Positions 41,756 through 51,637 of a stretch of DNA of 64,000 bases are shown here, piece after piece. The notes beneath the pieces were generated by a model, which saw nothing but the letters and a program-made list of their open reading frames with translations, did not search any database and was not told where the DNA came from. Positions within the stretch are counted from its first letter, which is position 1. Each line of letters opens with the position of its first letter. This DNA is from Flavobacteriaceae bacterium (GTDB lineage: Bacteria > Bacteroidota > Bacteroidia > Flavobacteriales > Flavobacteriaceae). The position numbers were made by a program, and so were the translations under genes. The stretch is from contig JASBUG010000037.1 of assembly GCA_030148025.1 (NCBI GenBank), forward strand, positions 64,001 to 128,000. The letters run 5' to 3'.

Positions 41756-43078
41756 ATGAATTTTTTAAAATATAATTTAATAGTACTGCTTTTCTGCATT
41801 GCAGTATTTAAAGTAAAAGCCCAAAGCAATAGAATTGTAATAAAGAATGTAAATGTTATTCCTATGCATAGGGATACAATTTTAAGCAATCATGATGTTT
41901 TGTTAATTGATAATAAAATTGCAAAGATCACACCTCATAATTCTGATTCGACATATCATGCAAATAAGGTTATAAATGGAATGAACAAATATCTCCTTCC
42001 GGGTTTTGCGGAAATGCATTTTCACAATCAGACAAATATTAAAAATGAGTTTAAACTTTTAATCGCTAATGGAGTTACTACAGCCAGAAATATGGCAGAA
42101 GATAAAAAGCAAGATCAAATTGCTAATAAAGCCTTATCTAAGAAACTAGAACTAGCACCTTTGTATTATACTACAGGGCCATATTTACAAAAGAAGGATC
42201 TAGGATCAATAGAAGATGCTAAACGGATTGTAGAACAGCATAAGAATCGCGGGTACGATTTCATAAAGCTAGCTGATAATTTTGATAAAGAGGTTTATTT
42301 AACATTGTTAGAAGAAGCCCAAAAAGCAGATATTCCAGTTATTGGTCACGGACAACGAGAATTACCGCTAGAATACACTTTGCGAATGAAATCTATAGCT
42401 CATATTGAAGAGTTTATGAACATCTTTACTAAAGAGCAAAAGGTCGATAGTAATTTTCTAATGGATGCAGCAAAACAAATAAAAGCAAGTGGTGTTTATG
42501 TGTCTCCAACTCTTGGGATTTATGATATGATCTCTAATTATGCTGATGATGAAAAACACAAAAAACTAATAGCGTCTAAAAAAATAAAGTACTTACCAGA
42601 CTATTATGCTAATTATTGGAAATCAGATAGTGTACACTATAGAAAGTATAAATGGTTTACTGCTAAAGAATCGTTGGTGCGATTACAATCAGAATTAGAA
42701 TGGCAACAAAAATTCACTAAAATATTGAATGAAGAAGGTGTTTATTTAATGGCAAGTAGCGATACTTATGGTTTATTTCTTCCTGGGTTTTCAATTCATA
42801 GAGAATTAGAGTTAATCAATGCTTCTGGGTTGTCAACTTATGAAACTTTAAAAACGGCTACTATTATACCTGCACATTATTTAAATACTATTTCGCAAGA
42901 GGGAACGATACATGAAGGTAAGAATGCCAATTTAGTACTATTAGATAAAAGTCCAATAGACGACATTAAACATACCAAAACTATTGTTGGTGTATTTGTT
43001 AAAGGTAAGTGGCTTGATCGAAAGGCATTAGATAAATTACTTTTAGAAGTAGAAACATCACATCAATCAAAAGACTAA
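41756..43078 (+). CDS. secreted amidohydrolase family protein
   Basis: The 440-residue metal-dependent hydrolase has a signal peptide (to about residue 23, VKA then QSN). The TIM-barrel metal site shows EMHFHNQTN (HxH), a probable carboxylated Lys in YDFIKLADNF, His in IGHGQRE, His in IAHIEEF and Asp in ASSDTYGLF. The subgroup resembles imidazolonepropionase/prolidase-like exported amidohydrolases, which often act on dipeptides or cyclic amides. Substrate is unknown. It is the last gene of the block inserted between the suf genes and converges with sufD across a terminator. Confidence 0.9.
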   Translation: MNFLKYNLIVLLFCIAVFKVKAQSNRIVIKNVNVIPMHRDTILSNHDVLLIDNKIAKITPHNSDSTYHANKVINGMNKYLLPGFAEMHFHNQTNIKNEFKLLIANGVTTARNMAEDKKQDQIANKALSKKLELAPLYYTTGPYLQKKDLGSIEDAKRIVEQHKNRGYDFIKLADNFDKEVYLTLLEEAQKADIPVIGHGQRELPLEYTLRMKSIAHIEEFMNIFTKEQKVDSNFLMDAAKQIKASGVYVSPTLGIYDMISNYADDEKHKKLIASKKIKYLPDYYANYWKSDSVHYRKYKWFTAKESLVRLQSELEWQQKFTKILNEEGVYLMASSDTYGLFLPGFSIHRELELINASGLSTYETLKTATIIPAHYLNTISQEGTIHEGKNANLVLLDKSPIDDIKHTKTIVGVFVKGKWLDRKALDKLLLEVETSHQSKD

Positions 43079-43102
43079 CAATTATTCCATCAATCAAAAA
43101 AA

Positions 43103-43134
43103 CAGAAAATCCCGCAACTGCGGGATTTTCTTTT
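43103..43134. terminator. bidirectional terminator between the amidohydrolase gene and sufD
   Basis: GAAAATCCCGCA (43105-43116) and TGCGGGATTTTC (43119-43130) are perfect inverted repeats; the right side continues with T residues. Confidence 0.88.
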
Positions 43135-43153
43135 ATATATAAAATTCTAATTT

Positions 43154-44467
43154 TTAAAGATCGAATCCAATATTAACACCAAGCTTATTTGCGATTAGTT
43201 TATTAATACGCTTTTTAAGTTCAGGTATTTTTACACTCTCTAAAACGTTGTTTGCAAAGGCATACATTAAAAGCGCTTTAGCTTCCTTTTCTGGAATACC
43301 TCGTGAACGTAAATAGAACATAGCACTCTCGTCTAATTGCCCTATAGTGCAACCATGAGAACATTTTACATCGTCGGCAAAAATCTCTAACTGAGGTTTC
43401 GTGTTGATAGTCGCTTTATCGCTTATTAAAATATTATTGTTAGCTTGAAATGCATTGGTTTTTTGCGCTTCTTTTTCAACCACAACTTTACCATTAAATA
43501 CACCAGTTGAGCTATCTCCAAAAATACCTTTATAGTCTTGGTGACTTTCGCAATTTGGCTCAATATGATGTACTAATGTATTGTGATCTACATGTTGTTT
43601 ATCACCAATGATTGTGATGCCTTTCATAGTAGAATCTATACGCTCGCCATTTTGATAGAAGTTGAGGTTGTTTCTCGTTAATTTTCCACCAAAAGCGAAG
43701 GTATGTACAGACACATGACTTTGATCTTTTTGGTTGATATAAGTATTGTCTATTAGCGACGATGTTTGCTTATCGTTTTGCACTTTGTAATAATCTACAA
43801 TAGCACGTTTGTTAGCAAATATTTCAGTAACCGAATTGGTTAAAATAGCATTGTCTGTTAAGCTTTGATGACGCTCTATAATCTGAACATGCGAGTTCTC
43901 ATCAACAATGATCAAATTACGAGGTTGTAACATTAAAGCAGACTCATTTCCGGTAGAGAAATGAATAATTTGAATAGGTTTTTCTGCTAATTTATTCTTT
44001 GGAATATGAATAAAAGCACCTTCTCTTGAAAAGGCAGTATTTAAAGCAGATAAACTTTCGTCTTTCGCTACTTTATTGAAGTAGTTCTTTATTACTACAT
44101 GGTATTTAGGCTTTGTTAATGCAGCAGACATTAAACACACATCCATGCCGTCGTGAGTCGTTTCAGATAAGTGAGACGAATATTTACCATCGATAAATAC
44201 AATTTTATACGAATCGATGTCGTGAATAAAATATTGCTTTACATCTTTATAATCTAAAGCCTCGGCATCTTTAGCAAAAACGCTATAATCTTCTTTTAAA
44301 ACTTTGTTTAAAGAAGTGTATTTCCAAGCTTCGTCCTTTTTATTAGGAAACCCTTTGTCTTCAAAGGTTTTTATAGCTTCACTTCTAACATCATGAACAT
44401 ACGAATCTACATTCACTTGGTTTTCAAAAGCTAGAAAAGACGATAATAATTTTTCTTTTAATTCCAT
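43154..44467 (-). CDS. sufD: Fe-S cluster assembly protein SufD
   Basis: SufD forms the SufBC2D scaffold with SufB and SufC. The 437-residue protein starts MELKEKLLSSFLAFENQ, has the conserved GFPNKKDEAWKYTSLNKVL region and a parallel beta-helix core. It ends with the SufB/SufD signature FADDVKCSHGCTIGQLDESAMFYLRSRGI (Cys and His involved in cluster assembly). It is the last gene of the sufA-B-lipoprotein-C-D operon. The 84-base gap before it, filled with heptamer repeats, is unusual for this operon. Confidence 0.96.
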   Translation of the reverse strand: MELKEKLLSSFLAFENQVNVDSYVHDVRSEAIKTFEDKGFPNKKDEAWKYTSLNKVLKEDYSVFAKDAEALDYKDVKQYFIHDIDSYKIVFIDGKYSSHLSETTHDGMDVCLMSAALTKPKYHVVIKNYFNKVAKDESLSALNTAFSREGAFIHIPKNKLAEKPIQIIHFSTGNESALMLQPRNLIIVDENSHVQIIERHQSLTDNAILTNSVTEIFANKRAIVDYYKVQNDKQTSSLIDNTYINQKDQSHVSVHTFAFGGKLTRNNLNFYQNGERIDSTMKGITIIGDKQHVDHNTLVHHIEPNCESHQDYKGIFGDSSTGVFNGKVVVEKEAQKTNAFQANNNILISDKATINTKPQLEIFADDVKCSHGCTIGQLDESAMFYLRSRGIPEKEAKALLMYAFANNVLESVKIPELKKRINKLIANKLGVNIGFDL

Positions 44468-44470
44468 GTT

Positions 44471-44546
44471 TTCAGTATTCAGTGCTCAGTATTCAGTATC
44501 CAGTAGCAAGCTTAAAACTGCTTACTGTTTACTGCAACTGTTTACT
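44471..44546. repeat. inverted arrays of degenerate 7-bp repeats between sufC and sufD
   Basis: On the plus strand, 44471-44505 is five exact-length tandem heptamers: TTCAGTA, TTCAGTG, CTCAGTA, TTCAGTA, TCCAGTA. After a short spacer, 44516-44546 carries heptamers of the complementary phase (AAACTGC, TTACTGT, TTACTGC, AACTGTT). CAGTA units on the left can therefore pair with TACTG units on the right in a long imperfect hairpin. Similar short CAGT-rich strings occur as intergenic repeats in Flavobacteriia, as far as recalled. Confidence 0.75.
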
Positions 44547-44551
44547 AAAAT

Positions 44552-45304
44552 TTAAGCGTTCACTTCTTCTTTAATCCAGTCGTATCCTTTTTCTTCAAGC
44601 TCATGAGCTAGTTCTTTACCACCAGACTTTACAATACGTCCGTTATATAATACGTGTACATAATCTGGAACGATATAGTCTAACAAACGTTGGTAATGCG
44701 TAATAACGATTGTCGCATTATCCTTGTTTTTAAGTTTGTTTACACCATTGGCTACAATACGTAAGGCATCAATGTCTAAACCAGAATCAGTTTCATCAAG
44801 AATAGCCAATTTTGGTTCTAACATTGCCATTTGGAAGATCTCGTTACGCTTCTTTTCTCCACCAGAAAACCCTTCATTTAATGAACGCGATAAAAATCGT
44901 CTGTCAATTTCTAACAATTCAGATTTTTCACGAATAAGCTTCAACATTTGGTTTGCAGGCATTTCTTCCTGTCCTTGTGCTTTACGTGTTTCGTTAATAG
45001 CAGTTTTCATAAAGTTAGTTACCGTCACTCCTGGAATTTCTACAGGATACTGAAACGATAAAAAGATACCTTTATGAGCACGTTCTTCAGCAGCTAGTTC
45101 ATCAATGTTTTCTCCTTCAAGAACAATTTCTCCTTTTTCTACTTCGTAATCTTCTTTACCTGCAATTACTGAAGCAAGTGTACTTTTGCCAGAACCATTT
45201 GGTCCCATAATGGCATGTACTTCGCCGGCTTTAACCTCTAAGTTAATACCTTTTAAAATCGTTTTGTCTTCTACACTTGCGTGTAAATCTTGTATCTTTA
45301 ACAT
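44552..45304 (-). CDS. sufC: Fe-S assembly ATPase SufC
   Basis: SufC is the ABC-type ATPase that drives cluster assembly on SufB-SufD. The start is set at the ATG at 45304 ([20 protein letters not shown], 250 residues) rather than at 45313, which would overlap the upstream gene. It has the Walker [12 protein letters not shown], the ABC signature [13 protein letters not shown], Walker [15 protein letters not shown] and the H-loop His in [10 protein letters not shown]. All motifs are intact. Confidence 0.97.
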   Translation of the reverse strand: MLKIQDLHASVEDKTILKGINLEVKAGEVHAIMGPNGSGKSTLASVIAGKEDYEVEKGEIVLEGENIDELAAEERAHKGIFLSFQYPVEIPGVTVTNFMKTAINETRKAQGQEEMPANQMLKLIREKSELLEIDRRFLSRSLNEGFSGGEKKRNEIFQMAMLEPKLAILDETDSGLDIDALRIVANGVNKLKNKDNATIVITHYQRLLDYIVPDYVHVLYNGRIVKSGGKELAHELEEKGYDWIKEEVNA

Positions 45305-45305
45305 A

Positions 45306-45722
45306 CTACTCATTACCTATAGTTATCATTTCACCAGAACCTACTTCTGGTTTGCTCACCTTTAATATTTCTTTTATTGCAACGCGATATGGCCATCCTT
45401 CTTCATTCTCTGGTTTTGGAGTTATTTTTCCTCGTATTTCAACAGGAACCATATCTGTATCTTCTTTTTTATATTCTAAAGCTAGTTTATTTAGCTCGTG
45501 CATCTTATCATCAACTATTACAGCATATACTTCACGATGTGTTTGTAATACAGCAGCATCACCATAGTATATAAAATCACCTTTTAAAAGGGTTAGGCCA
45601 TCGCTTTGCTTTTCTGTTCTCTCAGTGCTGTTTTCTGAAGCAGGTGCTTTTTCTTCCGATTTGGCATCGTTCTTACAACCTACAAATGCTATGATTGCTA
45701 ATAATAAGAGTGTTTTTTTCAT
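45306..45722 (-). CDS. lipoprotein encoded inside the suf operon, NlpE C-domain-like
   Basis: The ATG at 45722 gives a lipoprotein signal ([16 protein letters not shown]), preferable to the upstream start at 45740 inside sufB, and a 138-residue precursor. A Ser/Glu-rich tether follows, then one beta domain [21 protein letters not shown] to [17 protein letters not shown]. Its spacing resembles the C-terminal OB-fold domain of the copper/envelope-stress lipoprotein NlpE (GxFxYxADAAxF pattern). It lies between sufB and sufC, separated by 1 base from sufC. A role linking envelope stress or metals to Fe-S assembly is inference. Confidence 0.8.
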   Translation of the reverse strand: MKKTLLLLAIIAFVGCKNDAKSEEKAPASENSTERTEKQSDGLTLLKGDFIYYGDAAVLQTHREVYAVIVDDKMHELNKLALEYKKEDTDMVPVEIRGKITPKPENEEGWPYRVAIKEILKVSKPEVGSGEMITIGNE

Positions 45723-45732
45723 GATATTAATA

Positions 45733-47181
45733 TTAACCAACAGATCCTTCTAAAGAGATTTCTAATAATTTTTGAGCCTCAACAGCAAATTCCATTGGTA
45801 GTTTATTCAAGACCTCTTTACTAAAACCATTTACAATTAGTGCGATGGCTTTTTCGGTATCAATACCTCTTTGGTTACAATAGAAAATTTGGTCTTCACC
45901 AATTTTACTTGTTGTAGCTTCATGCTCTATTTGGGCTGATTTGTTTTTTGCTTCAATGTATGGGAACGTATGTGCTCCACACTCATTACCCATTAATAAA
46001 CTATCACATTGCGAAAAATTTCTGGCGTTTTCTGCACGTGAATTTATTTGAACTAAACCTCTATAACTGTTTTGAGATTTTCCTGCAGAAATACCTTTAC
46101 TAATAATGGTTGACTTGGTGTTTTTCCCAAGATGGATCATTTTAGTTCCTGTGTCTGCTTGCTGGAAATTATTTGTTACAGCTATAGAATAAAACTCACC
46201 AACAGAGTTATCTCCTTTTAATACACATGATGGATATTTCCATGTTACAGCACTTCCAGTTTCAACCTGTGTCCAAGAGATTTTAGAATTGGTTTCACAC
46301 AATCCTCTTTTAGTTACAAAATTGAAAACACCACCTTTACCTTCAGCATTTCCAGGATACCAGTTTTGTACCGTAGAATATTTTATTTCAGCATCATCTA
46401 AGGCAATAAGTTCTACTACTGCAGCATGTAACTGATTTTCATCTCTACTTGGTGCTGTACAACCTTCAAGATAACTTACATAACTTCCTTCGTCAGCAAT
46501 GACTAGTGTACGTTCAAACTGTCCAGTTCCTGCTTGATTGATACGGAAATAGGTTGATAATTCCATTGGGCACTTCACACCTTTTGGAATATAACAAAAA
46601 CTCCCATCACTAAATACAGCGCTATTTAAGGCAGCGTAGAAGTTATCGGTTTTAGGAACAACGGTTCCTATATATTTCTTTACTAATTCAGGGTGTTCTT
46701 GAATAGCTTCGCTAATTGAGCAGAAAATAATGCCTTTTTCGGCTAATGTCTTTTTAAAGGTTGTTGCTACAGATACAGAATCTACAACAACATCCATAGC
46801 TACACCAGCGAGTTTCTTTTGCTCATCTAAAGAAATGCCTAATTTCTCGAAAGTTGCTAAAAGCTCAGGATCTACTTCGTCCAAACTTTCATACTTAGGC
46901 TTACTGTTTGGTGCAGAATAATATGAAATGGCTTGAAAATCTGGTTTCTCATAATTTACATTTGCCCATTCTGGTTCTTCCATTTCTTTCCAGATCTTAA
47001 AAGCATCCAGTCGCCATTCGGTCATCCATTCTGGCTCTTCTTTTTTCTTTGAGATTGCACGAACAATGTCTTCATTTAAACCAACAGGAAAGGTTTCAGA
47101 TTCAATATCTGTATAGAAACCGTATTCATATTCTTTGGTTTTAAGCTCTTCTCTTAAATCGTCTTCAGTATACTTGTTCAT
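45733..47181 (-). CDS. sufB: Fe-S cluster assembly protein SufB
   Basis: SufB is the scaffold subunit on which new Fe-S clusters are built. The 482-residue protein has the expected [23 protein letters not shown] region and [21 protein letters not shown]. The beta-helix contains [21 protein letters not shown]. The C-terminal signature is [26 protein letters not shown]. The usual Cys and Glu residues involved in sulfur transfer are present. It follows sufA by 9 bases in the same operon. Confidence 0.97.
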   Translation of the reverse strand: MNKYTEDDLREELKTKEYEYGFYTDIESETFPVGLNEDIVRAISKKKEEPEWMTEWRLDAFKIWKEMEEPEWANVNYEKPDFQAISYYSAPNSKPKYESLDEVDPELLATFEKLGISLDEQKKLAGVAMDVVVDSVSVATTFKKTLAEKGIIFCSISEAIQEHPELVKKYIGTVVPKTDNFYAALNSAVFSDGSFCYIPKGVKCPMELSTYFRINQAGTGQFERTLVIADEGSYVSYLEGCTAPSRDENQLHAAVVELIALDDAEIKYSTVQNWYPGNAEGKGGVFNFVTKRGLCETNSKISWTQVETGSAVTWKYPSCVLKGDNSVGEFYSIAVTNNFQQADTGTKMIHLGKNTKSTIISKGISAGKSQNSYRGLVQINSRAENARNFSQCDSLLMGNECGAHTFPYIEAKNKSAQIEHEATTSKIGEDQIFYCNQRGIDTEKAIALIVNGFSKEVLNKLPMEFAVEAQKLLEISLEGSVG

Positions 47182-47190
47182 TATTGTAAT

Positions 47191-47520
47191 TTATAAAGAG
47201 AAACTTTCGCCACAGCCGCAAGTTCTATTCGCATTAGGGTTGTTAAAAACAAACCCACTTCCATTTAATCCACCTGAATATTCTAGGGTAGTACCAATAA
47301 GGTATAGAAAGCTCTTTTTGTCGACAATGATCTTTACACCATTATCTTCAAAAACCTTGTCTTCTTCTTTTTGTTCTTTATCAAATTTTAGGTCGTAGGA
47401 TAAACCGGAGCATCCACCACTTTTTACCCCAACCCGAACATAATCGGTGCTTGGGTTAAAGCCGTCCTCTTGCATAAGAGAAACTACTTTAGTTTTAGCT
47501 GTTTCTGAAACTTTGATCAT
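47191..47520 (-). CDS. sufA: HesB/IscA-type Fe-S carrier SufA
   Basis: This 109-residue A-type carrier has the three conserved cysteines, in SGGCSGLSYDL and the C-terminal TCGCGESFSL. It passes assembled clusters from SufBCD to targets. It opens the sufA-B-C-D operon, with a near-consensus promoter directly upstream, and the SUF context supports naming it SufA. Confidence 0.94.
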   Translation of the reverse strand: MIKVSETAKTKVVSLMQEDGFNPSTDYVRVGVKSGGCSGLSYDLKFDKEQKEEDKVFEDNGVKIIVDKKSFLYLIGTTLEYSGGLNGSGFVFNNPNANRTCGCGESFSL

Positions 47521-47552
47521 ACCTTTAATATAGACTATATCTAAATAGTGTG

Positions 47553-47587
47553 CAAATATACAATTTATGTCCTGTTTTTAAAGCAAA
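47553..47587 (-). promoter_or_regulatory. promoter of the sufA operon (TTTG-N23-TATATTTG)
   Basis: On the minus strand, TTTG (47587-47584) precedes TATATTTG (47560-47553) by 23 bases, a good Bacteroidota promoter. The sufA ATG is 32 bases further on. No IscR-like operator was recognised. Confidence 0.65.
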
Positions 47588-47672
47588 CCTAACATTATAT
47601 TAGTTAATAGGTACATAGGTTTTAGTTATGCTTTCATTAAAGTTTCACTGTTATAAAAACAACCAATTACAT

Positions 47673-47680
47673 TATCTTTG
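47673..47680 (+). promoter_or_regulatory. thiL -7 promoter element
   Basis: TATCTTTG matches TAnnTTTG and ends just 4 bases before the ATG at 47685, which implies a leaderless thiL message. Confidence 0.55.
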
Positions 47681-47684
47681 CCGC

Positions 47685-48713
<1,029 letters not shown>

Positions 48714-48734
<21 letters not shown>

Positions 48735-48971
48735 CGGATTCTCACTTAAATCCATTGTAGCTATAGATTTTTTTCTAAGCCTGTTGTTATGAATTCTTTC
48801 TAAAACTGAATTGATTTCTTTATGCTTTGGGGTTAACAAAGTTAATCCACCATTACCATTTGTAGTAACTTGCTCTTTACAGTGTTTGCAAGTGTATTCT
48901 TTTACGTGGTAAGTAACATTTTTTGTTACCGTATAATCATGTCCGAAAAATGAACAATATATGTTTTTCAA
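48714..48971 (-). CDS. mini zinc-binding protein, copy 1 (tandem paralogue)
   Basis: This 85-residue protein has four likely zinc ligands: Cys6 and His11 (YCSFFGH) and Cys28/Cys31 (YTCKHC). A conserved tail TTNGNGGLTLLTPKHKEINS follows. The layout Cys-x4-His...Cys-x2-Cys resembles the DUF1660-type phage/prophage zinc ribbons. About two thirds of positions are identical to the paralogue at 49184-49444. It overlaps the thiL stop by 21 bases tail to tail. Function is unknown; the size and basic linker would suit nucleic-acid or protein binding. Confidence 0.8.
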
Positions 48972-49183
48972 AACCTTTAGTTTTAGCTAGTTAATAAGAG
49001 GGAGTATTAAAAGTAAAAATTTTTACAAAAGTAAGAGTATATACTTACAACTAATCGTTGAAGCGTTTATTTTTTTCTTTGAACGAATCGTATTTTACTT
49101 AAAAATGGAAGTGAGTTAACTTAAATATGGAATCTAAGTGTCTGGTTATAATGTAACTAAAAGTGGTTTTTTAGAGTATTAAA

Positions 49184-49444
49184 TTAAGCTGCAGTAGTGG
49201 CGTACATTTTTTGTTTTAACCTTGACATTCTGCGTGCGTAAATACTTTCTAATGTACTGTTGATTTCTTTAAATTTTGGTGTTAATTCTGTTAGCTTACC
49301 ATTACCGTTTGTAGTTAATTGCTTTTTGCAACATTTGCATGTGTATTCTTTAACGTGTTTGGTTACTAATTTGGAAACGTCATATTGATGACCAAAAATA
49401 TTACAGTACAGTTTTGAGACAGAAGTAGAGGTAGAAGTTTTCAT
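49184..49444 (-). CDS. mini zinc-binding protein, copy 2 (tandem paralogue)
   Basis: This 86-residue paralogue of the downstream copy has Cys14-x4-His19 (YCNIFGH) and Cys36-x2-Cys39 (YTCKCC). The same HVKEYTCK and TTNGNGKLTELTP blocks are present. The N-terminus is longer, with a Ser/Thr-rich leader, and the C-terminus differs (RRMSRLKQKMYATTAA). The two copies are separated by 212 AT-rich bases without another gene and probably arose by tandem duplication. Both keep all four ligands, so both seem functional. Confidence 0.8.
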   Translation of the reverse strand: MKTSTSTSVSKLYCNIFGHQYDVSKLVTKHVKEYTCKCCKKQLTTNGNGKLTELTPKFKEINSTLESIYARRMSRLKQKMYATTAA

Positions 49445-49503
49445 AAGCCATTGGTTATTGGGACAATAAATGTAGAAAAAAAATACAATTAAACGATAAA
49501 ATA

Positions 49504-50286
49504 CTATAAATTTTCGATGAAATGCAATATTTCGTGCGAAAAAGCCTCTTTATTTTCAATATGACACATATGTCCATCAGGAAATTCTACAACATGTACA
49601 TCTGTATTTTTTACTTGATCAATTAAAGAGTCGTAATTTAATACAGGATCTTTTTTACTTATGATCATCATTTTTCTATATGGACCAAAATGTAAAAGAG
49701 CTTCTCTGTCGTCTCTTATTTTCATTCCTTCTAAAGCAGCAACGATCCCCTGTAAAGGCATCTTTAAAGCCTCTTTTTTGATCACTTGTATTTCTTTAGA
49801 AAATAGTCGTCTATTTTTGGGACGAAATAGATTTGAAATAGATATTCTTATAAATGTTTTGTGGTTTTGTTTAACGGCTTCTATAGCTCGGTCTCTATTT
49901 GCTCTTTTCTCTTTAGTGTCTGGTTTAGCAGTCGAATTCATTAAGCACAAGCCTTTTACTTTGTCTGGAAATAAATCGGCAAAAGCCAAAGCTACATAGC
50001 CTCCCATTGAATGACCAATAAAAACAGATCGTCTTATTTTTAAATGAGTTAAGACAGCATTTACTGTTTCAGCCATTAACTCCATGGCATGTACATAACC
50101 TAAGCAATCTGTTTGACCATGACCTAGAAGATCAATAGCAATTACTCTGTTTTTTTTAGATAAAACTGGAACTAGATCTTTCCACATAGTGCTGTTTTCC
50201 AGAAACCCATGAAGTAATACTACAGCATTTCCTTTTCCGTATTCGGAATAATGAATTTTTGTGTTTTTGAACAAAATTTCGGCCAT
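49504..50286 (-). CDS. alpha/beta-fold hydrolase
   Basis: The second of two adjacent ATGs (50286) gives MAEILFKNTKIHYSEYGKGN; the first (50289) is equally possible. The 260-residue protein has the oxyanion HG in VLLHGFLENSTMW, the nucleophile elbow IGHSMGGYVAL (Ser about 93), an Asp in ISKKDPVLNYD and the catalytic His in DGHMCHIEN. It is a cytoplasmic alpha/beta hydrolase of the YcaC/haloperoxidase-like group; the substrate is unknown. It is divergent from brnQ with overlapping promoters. Confidence 0.9.
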   Translation of the reverse strand: MAEILFKNTKIHYSEYGKGNAVVLLHGFLENSTMWKDLVPVLSKKNRVIAIDLLGHGQTDCLGYVHAMELMAETVNAVLTHLKIRRSVFIGHSMGGYVALAFADLFPDKVKGLCLMNSTAKPDTKEKRANRDRAIEAVKQNHKTFIRISISNLFRPKNRRLFSKEIQVIKKEALKMPLQGIVAALEGMKIRDDREALLHFGPYRKMMIISKKDPVLNYDSLIDQVKNTDVHVVEFPDGHMCHIENKEAFSHEILHFIENL

Positions 50287-50311
50287 CATCAGTCAAATTT
50301 CCTATCTTCCG

Positions 50312-50319
50312 CAAAGATA
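50312..50319 (-). promoter_or_regulatory. -7 promoter element of the alpha/beta hydrolase gene
   Basis: The minus strand reads TATCTTTG, matching TAnnTTTG. It overlaps by two bases the plus-strand element of brnQ, so the two genes share one divergent promoter site. Confidence 0.5.
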
Positions 50320-50325
50320 AATTTG
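50318..50325 (+). promoter_or_regulatory. brnQ -7 promoter element
   Basis: TAAATTTG matches TAnnTTTG and ends 4 bases before the brnQ ATG at 50330, again predicting a leaderless message. Confidence 0.5.
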
Positions 50326-50329
50326 ATCT

Positions 50330-51637
50330 ATGAATAAAACTAAAGAAACTTTAATTACTGGATTTGCCCTTTTCTCAATGTTTTTTGGTGCTGGAAACTT
50401 ATTGTTGCCACCCCTTTTAGGTTATAAAGCTGGTAGTGAATGGTTAATGGTAACTGTTGGTTTTATGATTGCAGCTGTAGTAATTCCAATTTTTGGAATT
50501 ATGGCACATGCAAGATTACAAGGAACGATGTACGATTTTGGAAAGAAAGTGTCGCCGTATTTCAGTCTGATATATTGTGTAATTGTTTATGCAATCTCTA
50601 TAACAATACCATCACCAAGAACTGCTTCAGCAACACATGAAATAGCAATTCATCCAGCATTTGGTACAAGCTCCTTATTAACAAGTTCAGTTTATTTTAT
50701 TCTGGTATTGATTTTTGTGTTAAACAGATCGAAAATCCTTGATTTTATAGGTAAGTTCTTAACACCATTAATTGTAATTACATTGTTAATGGTAATTGGT
50801 ATAGGAATGTTTTTTGGAGATACAGGAATGACGCCAACAGCATTTGATGTACCTATAGTTAGTGGAATTCTTGAAGGGTATCAAACTTTTGATGCTATAG
50901 GAGCAGTTGTTGTTGGAGCTGTTATTATAGTGTCATTAAATTTAAGAGGGCATGAGTCTTTTGAAGCTAAAAAAGAATTAATCTCTAAATCTGGTTTTAT
51001 TGCTGGACTAGGACTTTTTATAATGTACGCTGGATTAATTTATGTTGGAGCACTGTATGCTTCAGAAATTAATATAGATAACAGTTTAAGCAATGATATG
51101 CAACGTGCTAATTTACTTCGAGGGATTAGTACAGCCGCTTTAGGAAATTTTGGAAATACGGTTCTTAGTGTTTTAATTTCTCTAGCTTGTTTTACAACAG
51201 CTGTTGGAATTATAGCAGGAACAGCCGATTATTTTAAAGACCTTATCGGGAACTCACAGAGAGCATATACAGCTACTGCAGTTATAGCTTGTGCAATTGG
51301 AATCTTGGTTGGACAATTAGATTTTCATAGTATTATTGTTATAGCGCTCCCAGTGCTTATGTTTATCTATCCTATTACAATCATCTTAATATTTTTAAAT
51401 GTGGTTCCAGAAAAATATGCCAGAGTATTAGTTTTTAGAGCTGTAATTTTAATAACATTTATATTTAGCCTTCCAGATGTATTAGGGTTTATTACTAAAG
51501 CAGATTGGTTGCAAACTATAAAGGAAATTATTCCATTATCATCTCAACATATGGGTTGGGTTATTCCTGCTATAATTACCTTTATTATAATTAATGTTTT
51601 TAAAGGTGATACGACTAAGGAAAAAACAGTAGTATAA
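50330..51637 (+). CDS. brnQ: branched-chain amino acid transporter BrnQ (LIVCS family)
   Basis: The 435-residue inner-membrane protein has about twelve hydrophobic helices. It shows the LIVCS start ETLITGFALFSMFFGAGNLL, IPSPRTASATHEIAI and FTTAVGIIAGTADYF, all family landmarks. BrnQ symporters import leucine, isoleucine and valine with Na+ or H+. The AraC regulator gene starts at the base after the stop codon, so the two are probably one operon. Valine/leucine uptake would not by itself explain the downstream redox genes. Confidence 0.95.
   Translation: MNKTKETLITGFALFSMFFGAGNLLLPPLLGYKAGSEWLMVTVGFMIAAVVIPIFGIMAHARLQGTMYDFGKKVSPYFSLIYCVIVYAISITIPSPRTASATHEIAIHPAFGTSSLLTSSVYFILVLIFVLNRSKILDFIGKFLTPLIVITLLMVIGIGMFFGDTGMTPTAFDVPIVSGILEGYQTFDAIGAVVVGAVIIVSLNLRGHESFEAKKELISKSGFIAGLGLFIMYAGLIYVGALYASEINIDNSLSNDMQRANLLRGISTAALGNFGNTVLSVLISLACFTTAVGIIAGTADYFKDLIGNSQRAYTATAVIACAIGILVGQLDFHSIIVIALPVLMFIYPITIILIFLNVVPEKYARVLVFRAVILITFIFSLPDVLGFITKADWLQTIKEIIPLSSQHMGWVIPAIITFIIINVFKGDTTKEKTVV

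Noticed and set aside
44471..44546. Heptamer arrays considered as a CRISPR array.
   Set aside because: Units are only 7 bases and tandem without spacers, and no cas genes are near.
47600..47684. A possible TPP riboswitch before thiL.
   Set aside because: The region is short and AT-rich, lacks the conserved CUGAGA/ACCUGA elements, and the promoter element lies directly before the ATG.
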